Source: an uncultured Paracoccaceae bacterium (GTDB lineage Bacteria > Pseudomonadota > Alphaproteobacteria > Rhodobacterales > Rhodobacteraceae). From it: a stretch of 64,000 bases of DNA. A model generated the notes under the pieces. It made no database searches and was not told the origin of the DNA. It saw only the letters and a list, made by a program, of their open reading frames with translations. The stretch spans positions 62,001-126,000 of the forward strand of contig CANMPD010000002.1 of assembly GCA_947499635.1 (NCBI GenBank). The letters run 5' to 3'. Below, in pieces: positions 53,299 through 63,104 of the stretch. Each line of letters opens with the position of its first letter. Position 1 is the stretch's first letter. Both the position numbers and the translations under genes were made by a program.

Positions 53299-54129
53299 AT
53301 GCAAGACACCCCTTTAATCCATGATGAAACGGCGGGAATCGAGCGTTTGCTTGAAATCATGTCACATCTGAGAAATCCGGCATCCGGTTGCCCTTGGGAT
53401 ATTGAGCAAGATTTCGCAAGCATAGCCCCCTATACAATTGAGGAAGCCTATGAGGTGGCTGACGCCATCGAGCGCGAAGCCTGGGACGAATTGAAAGGCG
53501 AGCTCGGGGATTTGCTGTTCCAATCGGTCTTTCATGCGCAAATGGCAAGCGAGGCTGGTTACTTTACCTTTCAAGACGTGGTGTGCACCATGTCTAACAA
53601 AATGGTCTCCCGTCACCCGCATGTGTTTGGTGACGAAACCCGCGAAAAATCCTCGGAACAACAAACCCAAGACTGGGAAAAGATCAAAGCAGCAGAACGT
53701 GCGGGGCAGTCACAAACCGGGACACTGGATGGGGTTGCCGTGGGATTACCTGCTCTGTTGCGCGCTTATAAATTACAAAAACGAGCGGCCCGTGTCGGCT
53801 TTGACTGGGATTCAACCGTGGATGTTCTCGATAAGCTCACCGAAGAAGCCCACGAGCTTGTGGATGCCAAGAATAATCTGACCCAGGATCAAGTCGAAGA
53901 AGAATACGGTGACTTGATGTTTGTTATGGCAAATTTGGGTCGTCATCTTGATTTGGATCCCGAAGCCGCATTGCGCCGCGCCAATTCCAAATTCATTCGC
54001 CGCTTTGAAGGTGTCGAAGCAAAGCTTGCCGCCTTGGGGAAACGCCCCGAGCAGTCAGATCTGGCCGAAATGGACCGCCTTTGGGATGCCGTTAAAGCAG
54101 ATGAAAAACTACGCACCAGCGAAACGTAG
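53299..54129 (+). CDS. mazG: Nucleoside triphosphate pyrophosphohydrolase MazG
   Basis: The 276-residue protein hydrolyses NTPs to NMP and pyrophosphate. It has two MazG domains: N-terminal with CPWDIEQDFASIAPYTIEEAYEVADAIE and ELGDLLFQSVFHAQMA, and C-terminal with EEAHELVDAKNNLTQDQVEEEYGDLMFVMANLGRHL. Acidic metal ligands are in place in both copies. The length is normal. It starts with GAGAG upstream and is followed after 180 nt by the nucleoside hydrolase gene, which could be part of the same nucleotide-salvage transcript. Confidence 0.95.
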   Translation: MQDTPLIHDETAGIERLLEIMSHLRNPASGCPWDIEQDFASIAPYTIEEAYEVADAIEREAWDELKGELGDLLFQSVFHAQMASEAGYFTFQDVVCTMSNKMVSRHPHVFGDETREKSSEQQTQDWEKIKAAERAGQSQTGTLDGVAVGLPALLRAYKLQKRAARVGFDWDSTVDVLDKLTEEAHELVDAKNNLTQDQVEEEYGDLMFVMANLGRHLDLDPEAALRRANSKFIRRFEGVEAKLAALGKRPEQSDLAEMDRLWDAVKADEKLRTSET

Positions 54130-54309
54130 CCTCGCCACGTGGTTATGCTTGCCCAAACCTTACCATAAACAGCTCTGCCAAAGTGGTGAAAGCTTAGATC
54201 TTCGTATCAGGGTTTTCATCTCGCGAGGAGATGAGCCGCAAAACCATATTGCCCTAGACATCAGCTTGCACAATTGTAACTGTCGCCAAAATCAAAGTGG
54301 ACGAGACAC

Positions 54310-55251
54310 ATGACCCCCCGAAAAATTATAATCGATACAGATCCGGGCCAAGACGATGCCGTCGCCATTCTTCTTGCACTCGCGTGCCCCGACGCGTTGG
54401 ATGTTTTAGGGGTTACATGTGTTGCTGGAAACGTTCCCCTTGAGCGCACACACATAAATGCGCGCATAATTTGTGAACTGGCACAGCGCCCTGACACACG
54501 CGTATTTGCCGGGCAAGATGCCCCCCTGTCACGTGATCTGGTAACCGCAGAAAACGTTCATGGCCAAAGCGGTCTGGATGGACCTGAGCTGTGGACACCC
54601 CAGATGCCCGTGCAAGAACAACATGCTGTTGATTTCATCATCGACACGCTGCGTTCTGAGCCAGCAAGGACCGTAACATTGTGTACCCTTGGCCCGCTTA
54701 CCAACATTGGGGCTGCTCTGCGCAAAGCTCCGGACATTGCAGAACGCATACAAGAGATCGTCATGATGGGTGGCGCTTATTTTGAGGTTGGCAACATAAC
54801 TCCTGCTGCTGAGTTCAACATATACGTCGACCCCCAAGCCGCTGAAATCGTATTCAAAGCAGGCATCCCTATCGTCATGATGCCATTGGACGTCACGCAT
54901 AAAGCCCTTACGCTTAAGACACGGCGCCAAGCGTTTCGCGACATCGGCAATAATGTCGGCCAGTTCACTGCCGATATGCTAGATTTCTTCGAACGTTTTG
55001 ACGTTGAAAAATATGGTGCCGACGGTGGGCCACTGCATGATCCCTGCGTCATTGCATATCTGCTGAAACCCGAGCTTTTTTCCGGACGTTTCATAAATGT
55101 TGAAATCGAAACCACCTCAGCGTTGACACTTGGGATGACTGTTGCAGATTGGTGGCGCGTAACAGATCGTCCGGCCAACGCAATGTTCATGCGCGATATA
55201 GATGACGCTGGCTTTTACGATCTTCTCACGACGCGACTGGCCACATTGTGA
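54310..55251 (+). CDS. Inosine-uridine-preferring nucleoside hydrolase
   Basis: The 313-residue protein has the family signature DTDPGQDDAVAILLA with the calcium-binding Asp cluster, GVTCVAGNVPLERTHINA, NVHGQSGLDGPEL, CTLGPLTNIGAAL and the later EFNIYVDPQAAEIVF and GGPLHDPCVIAYLL. It cleaves ribonucleosides to base and ribose. Specificity for purine or pyrimidine is unclear. Its TGA overlaps the GTG start of the GNAT gene, so the two are coupled. Confidence 0.94.
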   Translation: MTPRKIIIDTDPGQDDAVAILLALACPDALDVLGVTCVAGNVPLERTHINARIICELAQRPDTRVFAGQDAPLSRDLVTAENVHGQSGLDGPELWTPQMPVQEQHAVDFIIDTLRSEPARTVTLCTLGPLTNIGAALRKAPDIAERIQEIVMMGGAYFEVGNITPAAEFNIYVDPQAAEIVFKAGIPIVMMPLDVTHKALTLKTRRQAFRDIGNNVGQFTADMLDFFERFDVEKYGADGGPLHDPCVIAYLLKPELFSGRFINVEIETTSALTLGMTVADWWRVTDRPANAMFMRDIDDAGFYDLLTTRLATL

Positions 55252-55697
55252 GTGCAGCCCTGCACCTCGCAACCTCAGAGGATCTGGATGCAGTCCTGCG
55301 ATTGGTCACAGCCTTTCACGATGAGCATGATATTTCACAGGATGCCTCCGTGCGCCGCGACGCTGTTCTCCCTTTACTAGAAGGAAGCCCATATGGTGCG
55401 GTTTACCTCGTCGGTCCGACACGTGCGCCTATTGGTTATGTGATTTTGACATTCGGTTGGTCTGTTGAACTCGGCGGGATGGATAGCTTCGTGGACGAAA
55501 TTTACATTCGCCCTGCAATACGTGGACGCGGTCTTGCGAGCGAGGTTATCTCTAAGCTTGCAGCGACATTAAAAACAACTGGGATCAAGGCTTTACACCT
55601 CGAAGTTGACCGCGCCAACGATGCAGCTATACGGCTTTACACGCGGGCGCGCTTTGCGCCGAGAGATCGCTATATGCTCATGACCCGGCCTCTGTAA
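55248..55697 (+). CDS. GNAT family N-acetyltransferase
   Basis: The 149-residue protein has the GNAT fold with the acetyl-CoA loop DEIYIRPAIRGRGLASEVISKLA (Arg-x-x-Gly-x-Gly/Ala type) and the C-terminal block RANDAAIRLYTRARFAPRDRY. The start is GTG 55248, which overlaps the nucleoside hydrolase stop (GTGA). Substrate unknown; coupling suggests a role with purine or nucleoside use, but that is inference. Confidence 0.88.
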   Translation: MSAALHLATSEDLDAVLRLVTAFHDEHDISQDASVRRDAVLPLLEGSPYGAVYLVGPTRAPIGYVILTFGWSVELGGMDSFVDEIYIRPAIRGRGLASEVISKLAATLKTTGIKALHLEVDRANDAAIRLYTRARFAPRDRYMLMTRPL

Positions 55698-55704
55698 AAC
55701 CTAA

Positions 55705-55748
55705 ACCTCCCCCATAAATAAAATCAGCCGGTAGGTTGAGGGGGAGGT
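55705..55748. terminator. Hairpin between convergent GNAT genes
   Basis: A 9-bp stem, ACCTCCCCC (55705-55713) with GGGGGAGGT (55740-55748), encloses a 26-nt loop between two convergent genes. Likely terminator; no clean T-run. Confidence 0.5.
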
Positions 55749-55756
55749 CAAGGCTG

Positions 55757-56350
55757 TCAGAGCAAAGGAATTTGTGGCGCATTCTTTGGATCGATGTCAC
55801 CGGTATGGCGCGGGTCATCCATAACTTCGACCCCGCGTTTGTAAGGCTCAAAACCAGAGCGTCGGTAAAACGCCAAGGCCTGTGCACTATCCAATGTACA
55901 TGTGTGAAGGAAAAACCGTTGAATTTCGCGAGAAAATGCACGGGTGATTGCATGCTGCATCAACCATCGTCCAACCCCTGCTCCGATCAACTCGGGCGCC
56001 AAACCAAAAAACGACAGCTCACAGCTGTTCTCTTGGGTCCATTCTAATTCGAGCAACCCAAGCGCCGTTGCGTCGCGCTCAACGGCCCAGACCTCGACGT
56101 TATTTTGGGCCAAATGCTCAGCCAATTTCTGTTGGTCCATTTGCAGACGCGACGCCCACAAATACTCTGCTCCAACACGGCGAAACAATGCGAGATACCA
56201 TTCGACCTCTGGTGTCTCATAACGTACCAACGCGAGGTTCTCTGGTGCAGGCAGATTCTTCATCTTAGGTGGCGCAGACATCTGTAGGTACGTCACTACT
56301 GCAGCAACCTTACCGCTAGGCAGCTCGTACATCCCGTTATTTATATCCAT
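55757..56350 (-). CDS. GNAT family N-acetyltransferase
   Basis: The 197-residue protein shows the GNAT core from about residue 85 (VWAVERDATALGLLELEWTQE, LSFFGLAPELIGAGVGRWLMQHAI and LDSAQALAFYRRSGFEPYKRG). The pyrophosphate loop reads ELIGAGVGRWLM. The N-terminal 40 residues are extra relative to small GNATs. The protein is not closely related to the other GNAT in the window. Substrate unknown. It lies convergent with the nucleoside hydrolase-GNAT pair and divergent from the small secreted protein gene. Confidence 0.86.
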   Translation of the reverse strand: MDINNGMYELPSGKVAAVVTYLQMSAPPKMKNLPAPENLALVRYETPEVEWYLALFRRVGAEYLWASRLQMDQQKLAEHLAQNNVEVWAVERDATALGLLELEWTQENSCELSFFGLAPELIGAGVGRWLMQHAITRAFSREIQRFFLHTCTLDSAQALAFYRRSGFEPYKRGVEVMDDPRHTGDIDPKNAPQIPLL

Positions 56351-56572
56351 CTTATCATCTTTCGCCTGTGTTTTATAACAAAGGCCACTTAGTAGCTGCC
56401 CTGCGCTACATCAGCATTTCTGGCGGTAACTGGCAAGCAGGTGCTTTGAAACTTACCATTTGGCATGCATTGAAACAGGAGGTGATCTTTATACTCAAAA
56501 CATCCCTTCCCATGCGACAGAATTGAACAGAAGCTGCGTTTCAATCCCGTGTAGTCAAGATTGGAACACGAT

Positions 56573-56893
56573 ATGAAACGAACCCTTTTCACCCTCGCAA
56601 CGGTCTGCCTGATGTCCCCTATCGGATCGGTCAGCGCGGATGAGCAACGTCCGCCCCGGCCAAGTCGTGAAGCTGTTGAAGCCGCGGCCACCACAATGGG
56701 TGTAACCGGGCCTGACATGAAAGAATGCGCCGAAGCACGTAACGGCGGTAAACGTCCAGAGGGTCGCCCGACAAAAGAGCAACGCAAAGCCATGGCTGAA
56801 GAAATGTTTACGTGCCTCAAAGCTAAAAATGCGCATCTCGACCGCGAAACATTTGACGACGCTATGCGGACATTGCGTCCCAAGCGCAATTAA
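56573..56893 (+). CDS. Small secreted protein with Cys pair
   Basis: From ATG 56573 this has 106 residues. A signal peptide (MKRTLFTLATVCLMSPIGSVSA, cleavage before DEQR) leaves a mature protein of about 84 residues with two Cys (DMKECAEARNGGKRPEGRPTKEQRKAMAEEMFTCLKAKN) and strongly basic and Pro-rich patches. It may be a periplasmic protein with one disulfide. I do not recognise the family. The upstream TTG 56561 was not used. It is followed by a strong terminator. Confidence 0.75.
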   Translation: MKRTLFTLATVCLMSPIGSVSADEQRPPRPSREAVEAAATTMGVTGPDMKECAEARNGGKRPEGRPTKEQRKAMAEEMFTCLKAKNAHLDRETFDDAMRTLRPKRN

Positions 56894-56914
56894 CACCACA
56901 CCCATCACCCAACG

Positions 56915-56945
56915 AAAAAGGGCAGCTCCGCGAGCTGCCCTTTTT
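56915..56945. terminator. Bidirectional terminator between small secreted protein and eno
   Basis: A perfect stem, AAAAAGGGCAGCTC with GAGCTGCCCTTTTT (56915-56928 and 56932-56945), has a 3-nt loop and T/A tracts at both ends, giving termination on both strands. Confidence 0.93.
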
Positions 56946-56959
56946 GCAGTAATTATCTT

Positions 56960-58312
<1,353 letters not shown>

Positions 58313-58366
58313 TTACCGCTAACGCTAACAAAAGACAGTTCATTGCCCCAGTTTTAGTTCGAATTT

Positions 58367-59242
58367 CTACGTCGGCTTTGCGTTTAACAAACGACGTTCG
58401 CGTAAAAACGTATAAAGGCCCGTTGCGATAATCAACGTCGACCCGAGCAAAGTCATCAAATCTGGGCGTTCAGAAAACACAATCATTCCGCCGATCATTG
58501 AGAACACAAGGCGCGAATACCTAAATGGTGTGACCACGGATGCTTCGGCTATGCGTGTGGCCACAACAATACCATAGTATCCCAACACGCCGAAGATCGT
58601 CGCCAGCGCAGCCAATTTCCATTCATTCAAATTAGGCGCCTGCAAACTCTGATCACTTATTAGTAGCAAAATCACACCAGCAATAGCCGTTGTAAAAAAT
58701 GCCTGAGCACTCACAACACCAGACGCAACCTTAACATCTATACGCCGCGTGATCAGATCACGCGCTGCAACGCCCATGACAGAAACCAAGACCAACAATG
58801 CAGCAGGTTCAAAGCCGTCTAAACCTGGTCGAATAATCATTAAAACGCCGCTAAACCCCACACAAATCGCACTCCAGCGGCGCCAGCCAACGCTTTCACC
58901 AAGAAACAACGCTGCCCCCATGGTGATGACCAATGGTAATGTTTGAAAGACTGCGGCCACCACCGACAAGTCCACAAGAGATAGCGAAGTTGCAAAAGCC
59001 ACGGCTGCAACCCCTTCAAAGGCCGCGCGCGTGATAACCATAGGGGTCCAGGCAGCCGAGATAAGAAACCCATCTCCCTGTATGCGCGACAAGATTAGGA
59101 AAACCAGTCCGGCGCTTAGCCCTAGCATGATAAGAATTTGGCTTACAGGTAGGGTCTGAGACAGGCTTTTGATAAAGACATCTTCAAAGGTGAAACCGAC
59201 CATAGCGGCGACCATAAATAAAATGCCGCGTAAATTATTCAT
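58367..59242 (-). CDS. DMT superfamily transporter (EamA type)
   Basis: From ATG 59242 the protein has 291 residues and ten predicted membrane helices in two EamA repeats: the first begins ILFMVAAMVGFTFEDVFIKSLSQTLPV and the second ALLVLVSVMGVAARDLITRRIDV. AAGG lies upstream. Such proteins export metabolites or amino acids; the substrate cannot be read. The start could be the TTG 9 nt upstream. Confidence 0.9.
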   Translation of the reverse strand: MNNLRGILFMVAAMVGFTFEDVFIKSLSQTLPVSQILIMLGLSAGLVFLILSRIQGDGFLISAAWTPMVITRAAFEGVAAVAFATSLSLVDLSVVAAVFQTLPLVITMGAALFLGESVGWRRWSAICVGFSGVLMIIRPGLDGFEPAALLVLVSVMGVAARDLITRRIDVKVASGVVSAQAFFTTAIAGVILLLISDQSLQAPNLNEWKLAALATIFGVLGYYGIVVATRIAEASVVTPFRYSRLVFSMIGGMIVFSERPDLMTLLGSTLIIATGLYTFLRERRLLNAKPT

Positions 59243-59307
59243 GCCGCTCAACCTTAATCACATAATGTTTGTAAAAGAATTGGCCTCCAGTGGACCTCGT
59301 GCCTACC

Positions 59308-59721
59308 CTAATCTTTTTTCATCGGAACACCATAGAGTTCCAATCGGTGCCCTCTGAGACGGTATCCCAAACGTTCCGCAATTTTTTCCTGCAAAGCTTC
59401 TATTTCTGGGTCACAAAATTCAATAACCTGCCCAGATGTCACATCAATTAAATGATCATGATGTTCGCGATCCGCGTCCTCATATCGTGCACGTCCATCT
59501 CCGAACTCGAGTCTGTCAAGAATTCCGGCTTCTTCAAAGAGTTTTACAGTCCGATAAACTGTCGCAAGAGAAATTCCCGCATCCAAAGCACTGGCGCGCG
59601 CATGTAATTCCTCAACATCAGGATGATCATTGCTCTCATATAACACACGGGCAATCACACGACGCTGGTCTGTCATTCGCAAGCCCTGAGCTTCGCAGCG
59701 CGAGATGATTGTTTCTGGCAT
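59308..59721 (-). CDS. fur: Fur family transcriptional regulator (Fur/Mur-like)
   Basis: From ATG 59721 the protein has 137 residues. It has the winged helix (LRMTDQRRVIARVLYESNDHPDVEELHARASALDAGISLATVYRTVKLFEEAGI) and metal region ADREHHDHLIDVTSGQVIEFCDPEIEALQEKIAERLGYRL with the HHDH ligand set. It lacks the extra His motif of Irr, so Fur/Mur is favoured; in Rhodobacteraceae this protein may regulate manganese rather than iron uptake. An open frame extends 13 codons upstream. It is divergent from the helicase gene. Confidence 0.88.
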   Translation of the reverse strand: MPETIISRCEAQGLRMTDQRRVIARVLYESNDHPDVEELHARASALDAGISLATVYRTVKLFEEAGILDRLEFGDGRARYEDADREHHDHLIDVTSGQVIEFCDPEIEALQEKIAERLGYRLRGHRLELYGVPMKKD

Positions 59722-60132
59722 TCTGTCTGTCCATCTAAAATACTGCTCCGCAGCGGGCACGGTTACCTCTTTTTACCCAAAGCTCTCAGTATGTAAAATA
59801 GAGTAATCTGGGTTTTTCACTCTTCGTTTTTGAAACTTTTTTCATTGACATTCTAAGCAACCACAGTCATGTGGAAAACAGGTATGCCTCCCTGCCGCGT
59901 GAGCAGAGAGCCCAATGTATCTTAGACATTGAAGACTTGTATGAGCAATTTCACAATTGTGGAGCAGGTTTTGCGTTCTAGTGAGCATGCCATTGTTCCC
60001 AAAATCACGCGTGGGGCTTTGTACGCGCTTATTCAGGTGGCATCGTGTCACCTTTCATTTGTTGCGTTTCACCCCCGTCGCTGAGTATGCGGCAAAACAT
60101 AGGGCCAATAGGTTGGCTCTGAAAGGACGATC
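59722..60132. other. Divergent intergenic region fur-DEAD helicase
   Basis: 411 nt holding the promoters of fur and the helicase gene. I found no gene. A Fur- or Mur-type operator was looked for and not found with confidence. Confidence 0.4.
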
Positions 60133-61467
60133 GTGACTGAATTTTCAACAATGGACCTGCCTGAGCAATTGATGCGCAGCATCGAAACATTGGGCTATGC
60201 AGACCCAACTCCCATTCAAGCCCGTGCTATTCCGCATGCGTTGAATGGACAAGATGTTCTAGGTCTCGCCCAAACAGGGACAGGTAAAACAGCCGCCTTT
60301 GGCATCCCTCTTATCGCACAAATGCTTGCATACGGACGCAAACCAGCCACCAAAACGGTGCGTGGCTTGATCCTTGCTCCGACTCGCGAGCTTGCCAACC
60401 AAATTTCTGAGACGATTAAGGGCCTAACCAATGGCACCCCGCTTAAGACCGGTATTGTGGTTGGCGGTGTCTCGATCAACCCACAGATTTCGCGGATCGC
60501 CAAGGGCACTGACATTCTGGTCGCAACCCCCGGCCGTTTGTTGGACATTCTAGATCGTGATGCACTCGACCTTGGCTCCTGTGACTTTTTGGTTTTGGAC
60601 GAAGCCGACCAGATGCTTGATTTGGGCTTTATTCACGCATTGCGCAAAATCGCAGCTTTGCTTCCTGAGAAGCGTCAAACCATGCTGTTTTCTGCAACGA
60701 TGCCAAAACAGATGAACGAAATCGCAAATGCTTACCTTAAGACACCGGTCCGTATCGAAGTCACCCCTCCGGGTCGACCTGCGACCAAAGTCGAGCAAAG
60801 CGTTCACTTTATCGCCAAAAGCGAGAAACTAAGCCTGCTTAAAGAACTGCTTAAAGCCAATGACGGTGAGCGGACCTTGGTCTTTGGACGTACCAAACAT
60901 GGTATGGAAAAGCTCATGAAAACCTTGAACAACGCTGGTTTCAAGGCCGCGGCAATCCATGGCAACAAAAGCCAAGGGCAGCGTGAACGGGCCCTGTCGG
61001 CTTTTAAAGCCGGCGATGTTACGGTTCTGGTTGCTACAGATGTGGCCGCGCGCGGCCTTGATATTCCTGACGTAAAGTTTGTCTACAACTATGAACTGCC
61101 TAACGTCCCTGATGCTTACGTGCACCGTATTGGCCGTACCGCCCGTGCTGGCAAAGAAGGCAAGGCAGTCGCCTTTTGCGCACCCGAGGAAATCGATGAG
61201 CTGAAGGCCATTCAAAAGACGATGAAAATCACCATCCCAGTGGCCTCTGGTCGCCCATGGGAAAATTTGGAACCTGGCAGTAAACCAGGTGGCAAGCCCG
61301 GTGGTGCGCGTGGACGTCGTCGCGGTGGCGGCGGTCGAGGGGCGGCAGGCAGCTCTGGCCAGCCAGGAAGATCAGAACAAAAACGCCCGTCGCGTGGACG
61401 CGGTGCAGGCGCGGGAGCCAAATCCGGCGGACGCCCTGCCTCGTCAAAGGCTCGTGCTTCAAGCTAG
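60133..61467 (+). CDS. DEAD-box RNA helicase (RhlE-like)
   Basis: The 444-residue protein starts with GTG 60133, preceded by AAAGGA. The Q motif is ETLGYADPTPIQARAIPH, then motif I AQTGTGKTAAFGIPL, Ia PTRELANQI, Ib TPGRLLDIL, II DEADQML, III SATMPKQM, IV-VI including VATDVAARGLDIPDV and HRIGRTARAGKEG. The C-terminus from residue 370 is Gly/Arg/Lys-rich and disordered, a typical RNA-binding tail. It unwinds structured RNA, for example in ribosome assembly or the cold response. Confidence 0.94.
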   Translation: MTEFSTMDLPEQLMRSIETLGYADPTPIQARAIPHALNGQDVLGLAQTGTGKTAAFGIPLIAQMLAYGRKPATKTVRGLILAPTRELANQISETIKGLTNGTPLKTGIVVGGVSINPQISRIAKGTDILVATPGRLLDILDRDALDLGSCDFLVLDEADQMLDLGFIHALRKIAALLPEKRQTMLFSATMPKQMNEIANAYLKTPVRIEVTPPGRPATKVEQSVHFIAKSEKLSLLKELLKANDGERTLVFGRTKHGMEKLMKTLNNAGFKAAAIHGNKSQGQRERALSAFKAGDVTVLVATDVAARGLDIPDVKFVYNYELPNVPDAYVHRIGRTARAGKEGKAVAFCAPEEIDELKAIQKTMKITIPVASGRPWENLEPGSKPGGKPGGARGRRRGGGGRGAAGSSGQPGRSEQKRPSRGRGAGAGAKSGGRPASSKARASS

Positions 61468-61478
61468 TTCTAAACTTG

Positions 61479-61508
61479 AAACGCACAGACCTTTTGCGCT
61501 GTGCGTTT
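61479..61508 (+). terminator. Terminator-like hairpin after the DEAD-box gene
   Basis: A 10-bp stem, AAACGCACAG (61479-61488) and CTGTGCGTTT (61499-61508), 11 nt past the stop codon. The 3' arm ends in Ts. Its end adjoins the next inverted repeat. Confidence 0.65.
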
Positions 61509-61557
61509 ATACTTCCTTACAGGTCACGTATATTCCAAGCCCTGTAAGGAAGTATAA
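61507..61557. repeat. 17-bp perfect inverted repeat
   Basis: Arms 61507-61523 and 61541-61557 are perfect inverted complements (17 bp, containing ACTTCCTTACAGG) around a 17-nt spacer. It lies between the convergent helicase and selO genes and could be a bidirectional terminator, or the footprint of a small element. Confidence 0.7.
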
Positions 61558-61565
61558 CAAGCAGA

Positions 61566-62984
61566 TTATGTACCGCAGAATGTCGCCTTTACTTCTTGTG
61601 TGGGCGTCGGCGGCAAGCGCAAATCTTCAAATTCGGAATTGTTCTCAAAAGGGGCGGATAGTGCCCTGTGCAATCTGTGAAATAGCGTATAGTCGCCTGC
61701 GACCGCAGCAGTAATAGCCTCTTCTATCCGGTGATTACGTGGGATCACCATAGGGTTATGTTGCTCCATTAAGGTATCAACATCGGTTTCGTTGCAAACC
61801 CTTTGTGTCCAGTTTGCAAACCATACATCAAACTCAGTCGGAGCGACAAACAGATCCCTCCCCATACCTAATCTGAAATTTGCAAAAAACGCTGTGAAAT
61901 CCACCTCTGCGCGTTCCATAATGTTAAGCAGCTCATCAATCAGAACGTCATCGCCGGCTTGAACGGATGAAAACCCCAGTTTAGCTGCAAAGCGGCGTTG
62001 GACTTCGGTTTCTAAAAGCCCCGGCATATCATGGACGATCTGCGTTGCCTCTTCTACGGCATCTTCTGGGTTATCAAATTGCTGAATTAACGCCGTTGCC
62101 AGTTGGGCAAGATTCCAAACAGCGATATTGGGCTGGTTACCATAAGCGTACCGTCCCATGCGATCAATTGATGAAAAGACGCGCCCATGCGCAAAGACAT
62201 CCATAAAGGCGCAAGGTCCGTAATCAATAGTTTCCCCTGCGACAGAACAATTGTCAGTGTTCATAACCCCATGAATGAAACCAAAACTCATCCAAGCTGC
62301 GACGAGTTCAACCTGCGCGTCGCGTACAGAACGCAACAGCCCCATTGGCCCATCAGCATCTGGGTAATGGCGTTCGATCGCGTAGGCCGTCAGATCACGT
62401 AGCTCCTGCGCCTGTCCACGCGCGGCAAAAACCTGAAATGTCCCGACACGCAAGTGGCTTTGCGCGACACGTGTCAAAACGGCACCCGGCAACGCATCCT
62501 CACGCCAAACCGTCTCACCTGTTTCAACTGCGGCAAGCGCACGCGTTGTTGGAACGCCAAGCGCGTACATAGCCTCAGACATCAGATATTCACGCAACAC
62601 CGGCCCAAGCCACGAACGGCCATCCCCTCGACGCGAGTAAGGGGTGGGGCCTGCACCTTTCAACTGGATATCACGACGGGTGCCCTCAGTATCGACAACC
62701 TCGCCGAGCAACACCGCACGGCCATCCCCTAGCTGAGGGTTATAAGTGCCAAATTGGTGCCCTGCATAAAGTTGCGCAAGCGGGTCAGCGCCGTCCGGCA
62801 CAGTATTACCCGAAAAAACCTCAGCACGTTCCTCCAATGTGTCCACACTCAACCCCAGCGCTTGCGCAAGTGAGGTGTTATACGCAATCAGCCGCGGCGC
62901 CTTGACGGGTGTCGGCTTTTGTCTCGTATAGAATTCAGCTGAAAGCCGCGCGAAGGAATTGTCGAAGGGGATATAAACTGCCAT
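61566..62984 (-). CDS. selO: Protein adenylyltransferase SelO (YdiU/UPF0061)
   Basis: From ATG 62984 the protein has 472 residues. SelO is a pseudokinase-fold enzyme that transfers AMP from ATP to protein Ser/Thr/Tyr. It begins with FDNSFARLSAEFYTRQKPTPVKAPRLIAYN and shows the family blocks LYAGHQFGTYNPQLGDGRAVLLGEV, LQLKGAGPTPYSRRGDGR-type motif (DIQLKGAGPTPYSRRGDGRS) and the catalytic-site GFIHGVMNTDNCSVAGETIDYGPCAFMD. Some E. coli-type homologues end with a Cys pair; here the C-terminus is KATFCGT with one Cys. It stands next to anmK. Confidence 0.93.
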   Translation of the reverse strand: MAVYIPFDNSFARLSAEFYTRQKPTPVKAPRLIAYNTSLAQALGLSVDTLEERAEVFSGNTVPDGADPLAQLYAGHQFGTYNPQLGDGRAVLLGEVVDTEGTRRDIQLKGAGPTPYSRRGDGRSWLGPVLREYLMSEAMYALGVPTTRALAAVETGETVWREDALPGAVLTRVAQSHLRVGTFQVFAARGQAQELRDLTAYAIERHYPDADGPMGLLRSVRDAQVELVAAWMSFGFIHGVMNTDNCSVAGETIDYGPCAFMDVFAHGRVFSSIDRMGRYAYGNQPNIAVWNLAQLATALIQQFDNPEDAVEEATQIVHDMPGLLETEVQRRFAAKLGFSSVQAGDDVLIDELLNIMERAEVDFTAFFANFRLGMGRDLFVAPTEFDVWFANWTQRVCNETDVDTLMEQHNPMVIPRNHRIEEAITAAVAGDYTLFHRLHRALSAPFENNSEFEDLRLPPTPTQEVKATFCGT

Positions 62985-63104
62985 GTGCCTTAAATAGATC
63001 GTCGGCACCAAAATACAAAGGCCATAACTGCGACGCTGGCGAACTATTAGGTGATAAAAATCTTCAAGCGCCCAGAGCACGCCTTAGAAGACTGTTCAAA
63101 TCCT

